12,263 nt of DNA, from NCBI GenBank assembly GCA_027081495.1, contig JALWKJ010000193.1, positions 1 to 12,263 on the forward strand, given 5' to 3'. Positions 1 through 7,490 of this stretch are shown in pieces. A program made the position numbers and the translations under genes. The stretch comes from Campylobacterales bacterium (GTDB taxonomy: Bacteria; Campylobacterota; Campylobacteria; Campylobacterales; QNZT01). The number at the start of each line of letters is the position of its first letter. Within the stretch, counting starts at the first letter, position 1. The notes beneath the pieces were generated by a model, which was not told where the DNA came from, searched no databases, and saw only the letters and a program-made list of their open reading frames with translations.

Positions 1-1242
1 GAAATAGGGAAGAGAATCAACTCTTTTTTTCTCGTTTTCGTCTTTTGTTACGATCGATATTATCAATGTCAGATCGTCGGATATCGCAAACGGCAGGCAG
101 AGATATCCGTAATCTCGTTTTTTATCGTCGAAAGAGAGACAGATGTTTTTAAAAGCGGAGGAATTTACCGAAGCTTTTGTACGATCCGCTCTGCAACCGT
201 TCGTTACGGCTTTGCAGTGAACTTCCTTTTGGACATATGCGAAGCGAATAGTATCTTTTTTGATATCTTTTTCAATGATATTGAAATCGTTCAAATTAAA
301 TTTATTTTTGAGAATCTGAGCTATTCTTTGGTATATTTCGTCAAGGTTTTCATCAAGTTCTATGGTCTTTTTAAATTTATATATATCGGACAGTTCGTTT
401 ATGATCTCTTTTACCGCGACAAGAGGGTCTTTGTGTCTTTTGTAGCTTTTATTTAGCAAAAACAGCCCGACTTTGCCTTCAAGCTCGTTTAACGCGCTTT
501 GAAGTTTTTCAAGCATCGCGTTTATATGAGATGAAACTTCTTTGCCCTCGGGAGACTCTACTTCCACCACTCTTTGAGAATAATCCCCGTTGTTTACTTT
601 TTGCATGACGATTTTTACGGAGTCGAAAATCCTTATATAGGGTCTAAAAGATCTATTTATGATAAATATGGTTAAGATAATCGCTAGCAACGAAACTATA
701 CCGATATAAAGTACCGATACCAAAGAACGGGATCTTATGTCGCTTATATCTATAATCATGCTTATCGTTCCAAGGACTTCGCCTTCTCTTACATTGTGGC
801 ATTTCATACAGTTTGGCGTGCCCGTGGACGACGCTATATACGGTAAAGTGACCCTAAGCTCGACATTTTCAAGAGATTCTATCACTTTTTGCTGCGGTTT
901 GCCTGTTTTTAAAACTTCTTTGTCTATTTTATCTCTTGGGAGCTCATAGTCGATTCCCTCGCCAAACTGCCTTATGATGGAGTCGGATCTACTGATCCAA
1001 AGGGCATTCATGTTTTTTGAATCTTCAATCTTTTTAAGAAAATAACGCCTTTTGTCCATGATATTGTTCACCATATGGGCGGTCAAGCCGTTTTTGACTA
1101 TTTCGGCGGTTAGATGAGCTTTTTCCTGGGCGCTTTTTATACCTAAGTCTCTGAAGTTTAAAAGAATGCTCGCCATAAGGATCATAGAGAGCAGAACAAA
1201 AGCGCCGACGAGGATGAGTGTGATTCTTTTTCTTGTATTCAT
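1..1242 (-). CDS. Membrane sensor with periplasmic CXXCH haem-c domain, HAMP-like and cysteine-bearing GAF-like domain; probable diguanylate cyclase (C-terminus off the window)
   Basis: An open frame of 414 codons runs from an ATG at 1242 to the left edge without a stop, so the 3' part is missing. Membrane segments lie at about residues 8-30 and 172-195. The periplasmic part between them carries a single haem-c motif (Cys145-Met-Lys-Cys148-His149), as in Tll0287/DUF3365-like sensors. A HAMP-like linker follows (about 195-255). A GAF-like region (about 300-405) then has the conserved series Cys343, Cys350-Arg-Ala-Asp-Arg-Thr, Cys368 and Tyr-Leu-Cys382-Leu-Pro. From memory, this cysteine-bearing GAF type is usually followed by a GGDEF domain in Campylobacterota, so cyclic-di-GMP synthesis is the likely output. 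The output domain itself is not visible, and a histidine kinase or EAL domain remains possible. No clear Shine-Dalgarno precedes the ATG. The gene lies 31 bases after the lipoprotein stop and may be read through from upstream. Confidence 0.8.
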   Translation of the reverse strand, partial: MNTRKRITLILVGAFVLLSMILMASILLNFRDLGIKSAQEKAHLTAEIVKNGLTAHMVNNIMDKRRYFLKKIEDSKNMNALWISRSDSIIRQFGEGIDYELPRDKIDKEVLKTGKPQQKVIESLENVELRVTLPYIASSTGTPNCMKCHNVREGEVLGTISMIIDISDIRSRSLVSVLYIGIVSLLAIILTIFIINRSFRPYIRIFDSVKIVMQKVNNGDYSQRVVEVESPEGKEVSSHINAMLEKLQSALNELEGKVGLFLLNKSYKRHKDPLVAVKEIINELSDIYKFKKTIELDENLDEIYQRIAQILKNKFNLNDFNIIEKDIKKDTIRFAYVQKEVHCKAVTNGCRADRTKASVNSSAFKNICLSFDDKKRDYGYLCLPFAISDDLTLIISIVTKDENEKKRVDSLPYF

Positions 1243-1273
1243 AGTGTTAATATCGCCATTATAGAGAATTTTT

Positions 1274-1726
1274 TTATTTTTGTTTTTCTGATGATCCGAC
1301 GGTCGTATTTGTCGTTTTTAATTCTCTGTAAGCGACATGAAGTTTATGACCTTTATAGACGGCGGAATATACCTTACGATTTTTGGAGGGTGTTTCGTCA
1401 ACGACGCCGTCTTTGTCGATGTCGATATTTTCACCGCCTTTTATTTCATAAAGATAAAATTTGTTCGGATCCAATTCGTCAAAATGGGGATTGAAATTTC
1501 CGCTCTCTTTTACCGTTTGACCGCTTGAAGTAGTTTCTCTAAAAAGAAGCCTCTTTTCTCCCTCCCCAAGCTCATATATATTTACGGAGGCGTTGGAGAG
1601 TATGCCGAAATATTTTTTTGCCTTCGTATCCAGTATCGTTTCGTTTGATTGAGCGCTTTTTTTAGACGAGCCGCCGCAGCCTGAAATCGTTAAGATCAAA
1701 ATAACCGTCATGATATATTTATACAT
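1274..1726 (-). CDS. Small lipoprotein with calcium-loop-like DxDxDGxxD motif
   Basis: This 150-residue protein starts with a lipoprotein signal (hydrophobic residues 5-16) and a lipobox ending Ile-Ser-Gly-Cys17. Gly follows at +2, so outer-membrane sorting is expected. The mature part is a compact beta-rich module. It begins Phe-Gly-Ile-Leu-Ser-Asn-Ala (about 40-46) and contains Asp102-Ile-Asp-Lys-Asp-Gly-Val-Val-Asp110, which matches an EF-hand or dockerin-type calcium loop. Similar modules occur, as I recall, near the N-terminus of much longer cell-surface proteins in Campylobacterota. This copy ends soon after the module in a polar Thr/Ser/Lys tail, so it may be a shortened relative. The ATG has an AAGGA site just upstream. 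The gene follows the deacetylase stop by 11 bases, so the two are probably co-transcribed. Function is unknown; binding of a surface polysaccharide or calcium is only a guess. Confidence 0.8.
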   Translation of the reverse strand: MYKYIMTVILILTISGCGGSSKKSAQSNETILDTKAKKYFGILSNASVNIYELGEGEKRLLFRETTSSGQTVKESGNFNPHFDELDPNKFYLYEIKGGENIDIDKDGVVDETPSKNRKVYSAVYKGHKLHVAYRELKTTNTTVGSSEKQK

Positions 1727-1737
1727 TTTTTTCCTTT

Positions 1738-4038
1738 TTATCGTAAAGCGGTAGGGTTTTTACACCATGATATGATATCTCTAGCGGGTCTGATTCGAAC
1801 TTCAGGCTTGCTTAAAGCGTACTTGACGAACTCTTCAATCGCTTCTCTCATCTGTGAAGAGTCGGCGTTTGGAGCGTTGTTGTCCGCCCATTCGTCGGTA
1901 TAATATTGGGTATGAGCGCCTATCATAAGCGGCGCTCTGTTTCCTTTTAGTCTAAGGTCGAGATTATATTTAAGTATGCCCAAAACTTCATCTTTATTTA
2001 AACCCGCTTCACTCCATAGATTGTAATCGAAGCCGGTTATTTTATGACCTTCAAGATAGGGCAGCTTTTTTACGATTCTTTGCCATAACCCTTTTTTTAT
2101 TCCGTATTTTTCACACTCTTTGTTTTTTGGCACCATAAATACATGATTTGGCAATTCCCATAGCCCTTTTATAGAAGAGACGGTTACGGATTCGTTGTTT
2201 TCGGGATTTCCATACCAGCTTTCATTGTGGCCGGGAGATCCTTCGTTTAACTGATACGGCCATCGAAAATTCGTACCGTCGTAAACCGAGGCGTATCCCT
2301 CTTCGATAGAGCAGTCGTATAGAAAATTTTGACCTTTGAGAGTTTCAAGCATACTTTGGTTATACGCAAGATACGGAGCTCTAAATCCTTTCATATTCGC
2401 CAAATCCAATCCGGCTTTATTCGCTAGATCGTTTGAGGCGTCGGAAATCCTTTTGCTCCACTGCGTAGAGTTCAAATCTATAATCTTCGCTATATACTCT
2501 TCCCAGCTTTTAGCTTTTATGTCGCTATGGTGGTTTTTTGTGTGATTTGCTACTTCATGAGAGCTGTTTACGAGATTTTTGATACTCAAAAGAAGCTTGG
2601 CGGGATCGTCTTCTATCCATTCGTCAAGTCCGTATGTATTCATATAAAAAGTAACTCTGGCTTCGCTTTTGTCGGCATTTTTTTTATTTTTGAAAAAATT
2701 AAGTGCCCAATCTATTCCTTCGGACTTTGTGTTGTCGTCAAATCCTATGACGACAAATTGAGGCGCTTTTGAAATATCCATGCCTTTTGGAGGCAATGAA
2801 GACGCGATAGCGTAGTTATAACATTCAGCCGTACTTAGTTTAAGTTCATCCAACAAAACGCTTCCTTTATTTATTCCCGCGTCGCTCCATATCCAGCCTT
2901 GAATATAGGCCGTTTCTTTTGTAGTAGTGAAATTGACGACGAAATTTTTATAAGTAGAAGAGGGGGGTAAAGATATGCTTTTTGAAGATATAAGATTATA
3001 ATCTTCATCGTAAAGAATCACTCCGACCCATAAGCCTTCGACTTTAGTATCCGTCTTATAGTAACCGTTAAACTGATAAGTAGCGGCTTTTGAAGGGAGT
3101 TTTTGCGAAAGCTGATCGATTCCGCCGTCTTTGATAGAAAGAGCTTTTTTGCCTTTGTAAGCATCTTGTACGAGTTCGCTTTTAGCGCTATATACCGACC
3201 ACCCTCTAAAGCTTTTTTCAAAACCGGCATTTTGAAAGATATTGCAAGCCGTTAGAGGCTCTGATTCTATCGTCCAGATAAACGCCGTTTTTCCCACTCC
3301 CCCTTTTGAGTCTATAGCGAAAACCTCTATGTCGTAAGTTCCCTTTTTTAACGCTTCGCCGGAAATTTTCCCGGTTTTTGCATCTAAGCGTATGCCGCTG
3401 TCGTCATCAAAACCGTTTACGGCGTAAATAAGTTTGTCGTTATCTAAATCATCTGCCTCTATTTGCAAAGTTACACTCTCTCCCAAAAGAGTTTTTTGAT
3501 TTTGTATCTTCTTTATAGTGGGGATATGATTTGCGCTGTTTTGCGATTCTTGACGAAGCTTTAGATCATCAAGAGCCGTTTTCCCTCCAAAAGAGCTGTC
3601 GCTCCAAGTCCAAACGGTCATATGCGCGCTGTTTTTCGGCGGTTTTGAAACCAACGCAAAGGGTTGATACGAACTTGAGGGTAAAAGCTGTATGGAGCTT
3701 TCGCCTATGTTTTTCCATGAAGAATCGGAATATGAGACTCCTATCCACATTCCGTCGATGACGCCGGTATTTTTATAATATCCGCTTAAGACGATCGATA
3801 AATTTTTATCGAGGTCGAGGTTTTCTATACTTTGGCTGATTCCGCCGTTTTCATACTCTAAGGCTCTGTTACCTTCGAAACTATCGGATATCAAAGAGAG
3901 TGTAGAATCGTCATCCGCCTCCCAATAGCTAAATCCCGCTTCAAATCCCCCGTTTTTGAGTAAATTTTGCGCCGATGAAGCCGCTTGAAGAGAGAGAAGA
4001 CCAAAAATAAGTGCCGTTAAAAAAATTTTTTTTATCAT
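1738..4038 (-). CDS. Secreted polysaccharide deacetylase with two carbohydrate-binding-like domains and an Ig-like domain
   Basis: The 766-residue protein opens with a Sec signal peptide (about 1-23, cleavage after Ala-Ser-Ser-Ala). Domains follow in this order: a jelly-roll domain of carbohydrate-binding type (about 25-163, starting Asn-Gly-Gly-Phe-Glu), an Ig/cadherin-like domain (about 171-258), a second jelly-roll domain (about 266-402), and a NodB-type deacetylase domain (about 423-760). Deacetylase signatures are Gly-Phe-Asp434-Asp435 (catalytic base and metal ligand), His499-Thr-Lys-Asn-His503 (metal ligands), Arg553-Ala-Pro-Tyr, Tyr-Asp-Cys-Ser-Ile (574-578) and Gly-Ala-His709 near the end. 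All the residues expected for a metal-dependent hydrolase of N- or O-acetyl groups are present. The Trp-Pro-Tyr and Trp-Glu-Leu-Pro stretches resemble the chitin-deacetylase branch found in animals and some bacteria. The substrate is probably an extracellular polysaccharide, self or foreign. An AAAGG ribosome site lies within a hairpin just upstream. The gene sits 51 bases after pcm. Confidence 0.9.
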   Translation of the reverse strand: MIKKIFLTALIFGLLSLQAASSAQNLLKNGGFEAGFSYWEADDDSTLSLISDSFEGNRALEYENGGISQSIENLDLDKNLSIVLSGYYKNTGVIDGMWIGVSYSDSSWKNIGESSIQLLPSSSYQPFALVSKPPKNSAHMTVWTWSDSSFGGKTALDDLKLRQESQNSANHIPTIKKIQNQKTLLGESVTLQIEADDLDNDKLIYAVNGFDDDSGIRLDAKTGKISGEALKKGTYDIEVFAIDSKGGVGKTAFIWTIESEPLTACNIFQNAGFEKSFRGWSVYSAKSELVQDAYKGKKALSIKDGGIDQLSQKLPSKAATYQFNGYYKTDTKVEGLWVGVILYDEDYNLISSKSISLPPSSTYKNFVVNFTTTKETAYIQGWIWSDAGINKGSVLLDELKLSTAECYNYAIASSLPPKGMDISKAPQFVVIGFDDNTKSEGIDWALNFFKNKKNADKSEARVTFYMNTYGLDEWIEDDPAKLLLSIKNLVNSSHEVANHTKNHHSDIKAKSWEEYIAKIIDLNSTQWSKRISDASNDLANKAGLDLANMKGFRAPYLAYNQSMLETLKGQNFLYDCSIEEGYASVYDGTNFRWPYQLNEGSPGHNESWYGNPENNESVTVSSIKGLWELPNHVFMVPKNKECEKYGIKKGLWQRIVKKLPYLEGHKITGFDYNLWSEAGLNKDEVLGILKYNLDLRLKGNRAPLMIGAHTQYYTDEWADNNAPNADSSQMREAIEEFVKYALSKPEVRIRPARDIISWCKNPTALR

Positions 4039-4044
4039 AAATCG

Positions 4045-4066
4045 CCTTTAGCAGTTTGCTAAAAGG
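4045..4066 (-). promoter_or_regulatory. Hairpin enclosing the deacetylase ribosome-binding site
   Basis: Read on the minus strand, CCTTTTAGCA and TGCTAAAGG form a 9-bp stem with one bulged T and a three-base loop. The right arm contains the AAAGG Shine-Dalgarno of the deacetylase gene, 6 bases before its ATG. No T-run follows, so this is not a normal intrinsic terminator. The position suggests that translation of the deacetylase may be damped when the hairpin forms, or that the hairpin is an mRNA processing or stability site that uncouples it from the upstream nrdB operon. The structure is seen; the role is inferred. Confidence 0.5.
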
Positions 4067-4089
4067 ATATCGGCGGATTTGAAAATTTA

Positions 4090-4752
4090 TTAAAGTCTTT
4101 CAATACCTTTTTTTACGGGTACGAAAAGGCAGGAGTCTAGTTTTTGGACTTTAATCTTTTTTCCGTTTTTTATAAAACGGGTAATAATTTGTTTTTTATC
4201 TTCTTCGATAGGAGCGACAAGTATGCCTCCGTCTTTTAATTGATCAAAAAGATGAACGGGCGGCTGCTTCGCCGATGCCGAGAAAAGTATGCGGTCATAG
4301 GGAGCGTAAGTTCTCCACCCTCTGTTTCCGTCGTCAAACCTGGCGTGAATATTGGTAAGATTGAGTTTCGCAAATTTCTCTTTTGCCTGGGCTAAAAGTT
4401 TTTCGATTCTCTCAACGGTAAAAACTCTTCTAAAGAGCTTACTTAAAACCGCCGCCTGATATCCGCTTCCGCATCCAATCTCCAAAACCGAATCGGCTCC
4501 TTGAGGATAAAGAGCTTCCGTCATTTTCGCAACCGTCAAAGGAGAGCTGATCCACTGGTTGGAGGAAAGAGGAAGGGCGTCTAGTTTATATGCGTAGTGT
4601 TTAAATCCGGTAGGTACGAATATCTCTCTTTGTGTTTGCGCGATAGCGTTTTGCACCTCTTTTGAGAGAGGAAAAACGGCGTTTAACTCTCGCGCCAGTT
4701 CTTCGCACTTGTGCATGTGAATAGAGTTGTTTTGCAGATGCCTTCTGATCAT
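4090..4752 (-). CDS. pcm: Protein-L-isoaspartate O-methyltransferase
   Basis: The enzyme repairs damaged proteins by methylating L-isoaspartyl residues with S-adenosylmethionine in the cytoplasm. The 220-residue length is usual for the family. SAM motif I is Val89-Leu-Glu-Ile-Gly-Cys-Gly-Ser-Gly-Tyr98. An acidic residue for the ribose follows (Glu114), then a Pro-Tyr-Asp-Arg-Ile-Leu segment (151-156) and Leu-Lys-Asp-Gly-Gly-Ile-Leu-Val-Ala-Pro (172-181). The substrate-side motif that normally reads Gln-Thr-Ile-Ser-x-Pro is here Gln66-Trp-Ile-Ser-Ser-Pro71, so the usual Thr is replaced by Trp. That change is unusual, but the Ser and Pro are kept. The ATG overlaps the stop of the nitrilase-family gene as ATGA, which implies translational coupling. 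It is the third gene of the nrdB unit. Confidence 0.93.
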   Translation of the reverse strand: MIRRHLQNNSIHMHKCEELARELNAVFPLSKEVQNAIAQTQREIFVPTGFKHYAYKLDALPLSSNQWISSPLTVAKMTEALYPQGADSVLEIGCGSGYQAAVLSKLFRRVFTVERIEKLLAQAKEKFAKLNLTNIHARFDDGNRGWRTYAPYDRILFSASAKQPPVHLFDQLKDGGILVAPIEEDKKQIITRFIKNGKKIKVQKLDSCLFVPVKKGIERL

Positions 4753-5483
4753 TTCAATCCTATATCCATATATCTTCTCATCTTTTTGATTTCGTTTAAA
4801 TCGGCATTATAAGAGATATAACTACTTTCATCGTTTCGATACTCTTTTCCAAAAGGGGTGATGATTCCGGAACTTTTTGCCATATCGTCATTCGCGCTGT
4901 CGGATAAAATGACAAACGCTTGGTTTATGATAGCCAAAGATTTGGTTATGGCGACTAACTGTTCTTTTCTGAGTTTTCCCCAAAGAGCGGGTATCATGAT
5001 GATATCGGCTCCTTGAAGTTTGAGCCAAAATCGAATAAATCTTATCTCAAAACAGATTAAGATCCCATATCTCAAACCGTCTATTTCAACTATTTTTATA
5101 TTTTCTTCCGATCCCGGCGAAAAGTGTTTCTCTTCGTCTCCAAAAGCGAACAGTTTGACTTTCGGTTGGGAGTGAATCTCTTTGCCTTTATAAAAGATTT
5201 TCGCGCTATTGTAAAAGTTTTCGCCTATCTTTTCACACATACTCAAAGAGATAACTTTTTTTTCCGATAGTTTTAAAATCTCCTTTTTCGCGAAAGAGGA
5301 AAACTCCGACGCTTCGTTTAATTTGTCAAAACTAAAATTTGTCAGACAAAGCTCCGGAGCGGTTACTATAGCGTTGTCGGGAGCTTTATTTATCAAAGAG
5401 GTTAGAGTTTTTAAATTTTTCTCATAATCGTTTTCAAAAAATGGAAATTGAAGCGCAACGAGCTTCTTTTTAGAAGTCGTCAA
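4749..5483 (-). CDS. Carbon-nitrogen hydrolase (nitrilase/Nit superfamily)
   Basis: The 244-residue protein has the Glu-Lys-Cys triad of the nitrilase superfamily: Glu44 in Ala-Pro-Glu-Leu-Cys, Lys108 in Gln-Pro-Lys-Val-Lys-Leu-Phe, and Cys144 in Leu-Ile-Cys-Phe-Glu-Ile-Arg. These enzymes cleave amide or nitrile C-N bonds in small molecules. The substrate here is unknown; amide repair (Nit1/omega-amidase type) or a deaminated amino-acid amide are possibilities. The start is a TTG at 5483. An in-frame TAA lies two codons upstream, no ATG occurs until residue 82, and AAGGAAG lies 8 bases before the TTG. The start lies inside the last codons of nrdB (14-base overlap), and the stop overlaps pcm. 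The tight overlap on both sides suggests a fixed three-gene unit. Confidence 0.9.
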   Translation of the reverse strand: MTTSKKKLVALQFPFFENDYEKNLKTLTSLINKAPDNAIVTAPELCLTNFSFDKLNEASEFSSFAKKEILKLSEKKVISLSMCEKIGENFYNSAKIFYKGKEIHSQPKVKLFAFGDEEKHFSPGSEENIKIVEIDGLRYGILICFEIRFIRFWLKLQGADIIMIPALWGKLRKEQLVAITKSLAIINQAFVILSDSANDDMAKSSGIITPFGKEYRNDESSYISYNADLNEIKKMRRYMDIGLK

Positions 5484-6492
5484 AGTTTAGGCTTCCTTTT
5501 GAGTAGTTTGCGACATTTCCTTCAAAAAAGTTTGTTTTTTGGTCGTTAAACTTTGAAAAATCGTCAACCCATTTTATAGGATGTTCCGCATTGTAGAGTT
5601 TTTTTAGACCTACAGCTTTAAGTCTTTGATCCGCGAGATATTTTATATAGCTTTCGATAATCTCGTTTGTAAGTCCTAAAATCTGACCTTCCGTTATATA
5701 CTGTCCCCATGCTATCTCAAGATCCACCGCTTTTTCAAACATTTCATAAACATTATCCAAGAGTTCGGGAGTAAAGAGATCGGCTCGTTCTCTTTTTGTC
5801 GTATTTATCATATTTTGAAAAACAAGCAGATGCGTAATCTCGTCTCTTTGAATAAATCGAATCATCTGCGCGCTTCCTAGCATTTTACCGCTTCTAGCAA
5901 GGGTATAAAAAAATGTAAATCCGCTGTAAAAATAGATACCCTCAAGAATCTGGTTCGCGAACATCGCTTTTACTATTTGCGAATCGGAGGGGTTTTTGGC
6001 AAGCTCTTCGTAAACTTGCGCGATATTGTCGTTTTTGTTTTTAAGCTGGGCGTCTTGTCTCCACATATCGTAAATCTCGTCCGTGTTTTGCGAGATACTG
6101 TCAACCATAACAGCATAGCTTTGAGAGTGAAGCGCCTCTTCAAACGCTTGACGCACGAGGATGAGGTTGATTTCCGGTGAAGTTATGTACGGATTTACAT
6201 TGTCTATGAGATTGTTTGTTTGAAGAGAATCCATGAAAATCAATTGAGAAAGAGCTTTGTCGTAAGCGCCTTTTTCCGCCTCCGTCAGCTGTTTATAATC
6301 TCTTACATCGGCGGTCATATCAACCTCTTTTGGAAACCATGTGTTGTTTAACATGATATCCCATAGATTATACGCCCACTGATATTTGATATTGTTTAGT
6401 TCAAATATTCCCGTCGGATTCCCTCCGAAAACTTTTCTATCGTTTACATGTTCTTGGGAATCGGGGTTGTAAATCTTTTTTCGTTCGATCAT
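5470..6492 (-). CDS. nrdB: Class I ribonucleotide reductase, beta subunit (tyrosyl-radical type)
   Basis: NrdB holds the di-iron/tyrosyl-radical cofactor that works with NrdA to make deoxyribonucleotides. The chosen start is the ATG at 6492, giving 340 residues. It has AAGGAG 6 bases upstream and matches the usual family N-terminus better than an ATG 33 bases further out. All metal ligands are visible with the expected spacing: Asp88, Glu119, His122, Glu184, Glu218 and His221. The radical Tyr126 is present in Glu-Ala-Leu-His-Ser-Gln-Ser-Tyr, so this is not a Chlamydia-like Phe variant. The C-terminus ends Asn-Phe-Asp-Asp-Phe, the usual peptide that docks onto NrdA. nrdA is not in the window. 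No NrdR box was recognised upstream. The last 14 bases overlap the nitrilase-family gene. Confidence 0.96.
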   Translation of the reverse strand: MIERKKIYNPDSQEHVNDRKVFGGNPTGIFELNNIKYQWAYNLWDIMLNNTWFPKEVDMTADVRDYKQLTEAEKGAYDKALSQLIFMDSLQTNNLIDNVNPYITSPEINLILVRQAFEEALHSQSYAVMVDSISQNTDEIYDMWRQDAQLKNKNDNIAQVYEELAKNPSDSQIVKAMFANQILEGIYFYSGFTFFYTLARSGKMLGSAQMIRFIQRDEITHLLVFQNMINTTKRERADLFTPELLDNVYEMFEKAVDLEIAWGQYITEGQILGLTNEIIESYIKYLADQRLKAVGLKKLYNAEHPIKWVDDFSKFNDQKTNFFEGNVANYSKGSLNFDDF

Positions 6493-6514
6493 TTTATGCT
6501 CCTTGAAGGAGATG

Positions 6515-6520
6515 ATTATA
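6515..6520 (-). promoter_or_regulatory. Probable nrdB promoter -10 box
   Basis: On the minus strand a perfect TATAAT lies 22 bases before the nrdB ATG, preceded by a T-rich stretch (TTTTTTTGAG) and no clear -35 box. This matches the housekeeping promoter style of Campylobacterota. A 13-base palindrome (CTCCTTCAAGGAG, 6499-6511) follows and covers the AAGGAG ribosome site. Confidence 0.55.
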
Positions 6521-6564
6521 CTCAAAAAAATCTCACAAGATTATGAAAAATTTGACCTAATTTT

Positions 6565-7461
6565 TTAGAAATTCATACCCGCGCCGATATAGAAATAATC
6601 GGTATCGAAACTATTTGTAAATGTTCCTCCGCTTGTGATTTGCACGATATTGAACGCATCGATTTTCGCATCGTTGACATTCCATTTTTTATAACTGTAA
6701 CCGGCGCTTATGAAATAGACCGGTTTTATTTTCGTCCAGCCTAAATCTTTTTCTTTCGCCCTGTAGATATCGTATCTCAATCCCGTATCGAGCATAGTGT
6801 AACGACCGTTTATGTCTATAGAGGAGGCGATATAGTCGTTTTCCATAGAGCCTGTTTGATAGCCGATACCGTAACTGCCGTATATTAAGAAGTTTTTAAA
6901 AGGAGAATAGTTCGCGTTTATGACCGGTCCTATTTTATATGTGGATATAGAAGTTTCGCTGCTATCGAGCAGATCATATGCCAAATTGACGCTTTTTTTA
7001 AGATTTTTCATCTTCATACCTATGATCGTTACCCCGTTGTTTATACCCAGACCGAATTTTGCCTTTTTGCTCGAAAAGAGATCAAACCCCGCGCCTATAT
7101 TGATATCAAATCCCCTGACTCTGTAATCCGAGGAGACGGGTATCGGCGTATATTTTGCCGCCGCGTCGTTAAAAGAGCCGAAGAAGGGAAAATCGTAAGT
7201 GATCGGTTTTGTGATCAGGTCGGTTGTCTTATCGACAAAATCGCTTTGATACATATCCGCATTGTAAAAGTAGTAAAATCGCGTATTCGATATATTCGTA
7301 TGAGTTTGCGAGATGGAGTAAACATTCGTATCGATACCGAAATCGCTTTTTAAGTATGTCATACCCGCGTTCCAATTAAACGAAGCGGAGCCTATTCGAA
7401 ATTCCGCCGCCCAAATATACGGACATAAAGTCAAAAGAGCCGTCAATAAGAGCTTTTTCAT
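6565..7461 (-). CDS. Putative outer-membrane beta-barrel protein
   Basis: The 298-residue protein starts with a Sec signal peptide (about 1-18, cleavage before Ala-Glu-Phe). The rest is made of alternating hydrophobic/polar strands, rich in Tyr, Phe, Gly and Asn, with polar turns. The chain ends Tyr-Ile-Gly-Ala-Gly-Met-Asn-Phe, with the terminal Phe typical of BAM-inserted barrels. The later strands (about residues 120-298) look like an OmpA/Omp85-size barrel of 8-12 strands. I could not recognise a named porin family, and there is no OmpA peptidoglycan domain. AAAGGAA precedes the ATG. The gene has its own extended -10 promoter and lies upstream of nrdB, but an nrdB promoter separates them. 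Cargo and role are unknown. Confidence 0.8.
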   Translation of the reverse strand: MKKLLLTALLTLCPYIWAAEFRIGSASFNWNAGMTYLKSDFGIDTNVYSISQTHTNISNTRFYYFYNADMYQSDFVDKTTDLITKPITYDFPFFGSFNDAAAKYTPIPVSSDYRVRGFDINIGAGFDLFSSKKAKFGLGINNGVTIIGMKMKNLKKSVNLAYDLLDSSETSISTYKIGPVINANYSPFKNFLIYGSYGIGYQTGSMENDYIASSIDINGRYTMLDTGLRYDIYRAKEKDLGWTKIKPVYFISAGYSYKKWNVNDAKIDAFNIVQITSGGTFTNSFDTDYFYIGAGMNF

Positions 7462-7481
7462 GGCAAGTTCCTTTAAATATT

Positions 7482-7490
7482 TGTTATAAT
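7482..7490 (+). promoter_or_regulatory. Extended -10 promoter for the methyltransferase-like gene
   Basis: TGTTATAAT is a perfect extended -10 element (TGn-TATAAT). Predicted transcription would start near 7497 and give a leader of about 24 bases containing AGGG before the ATG at 7521. Confidence 0.6.

Noticed and set aside
217..456. A 79-codon plus-strand frame inside the haem-GAF sensor gene.
   Set aside because: It lies opposite a continuous 414-codon minus frame with clear domain motifs and has no ribosome site; a shadow frame.
6499..6511. A 13-base palindrome covering the nrdB ribosome site, possibly a regulatory hairpin.
   Set aside because: The stem is only 5 bp with a three-base loop, and the predicted transcript start falls inside its left arm, so it may not form in the message.
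6545..6567. An A/T-only inverted repeat after the beta-barrel gene that could be a terminator.
   Set aside because: About 7 A-T pairs with no GC in the stem; too weak to call.
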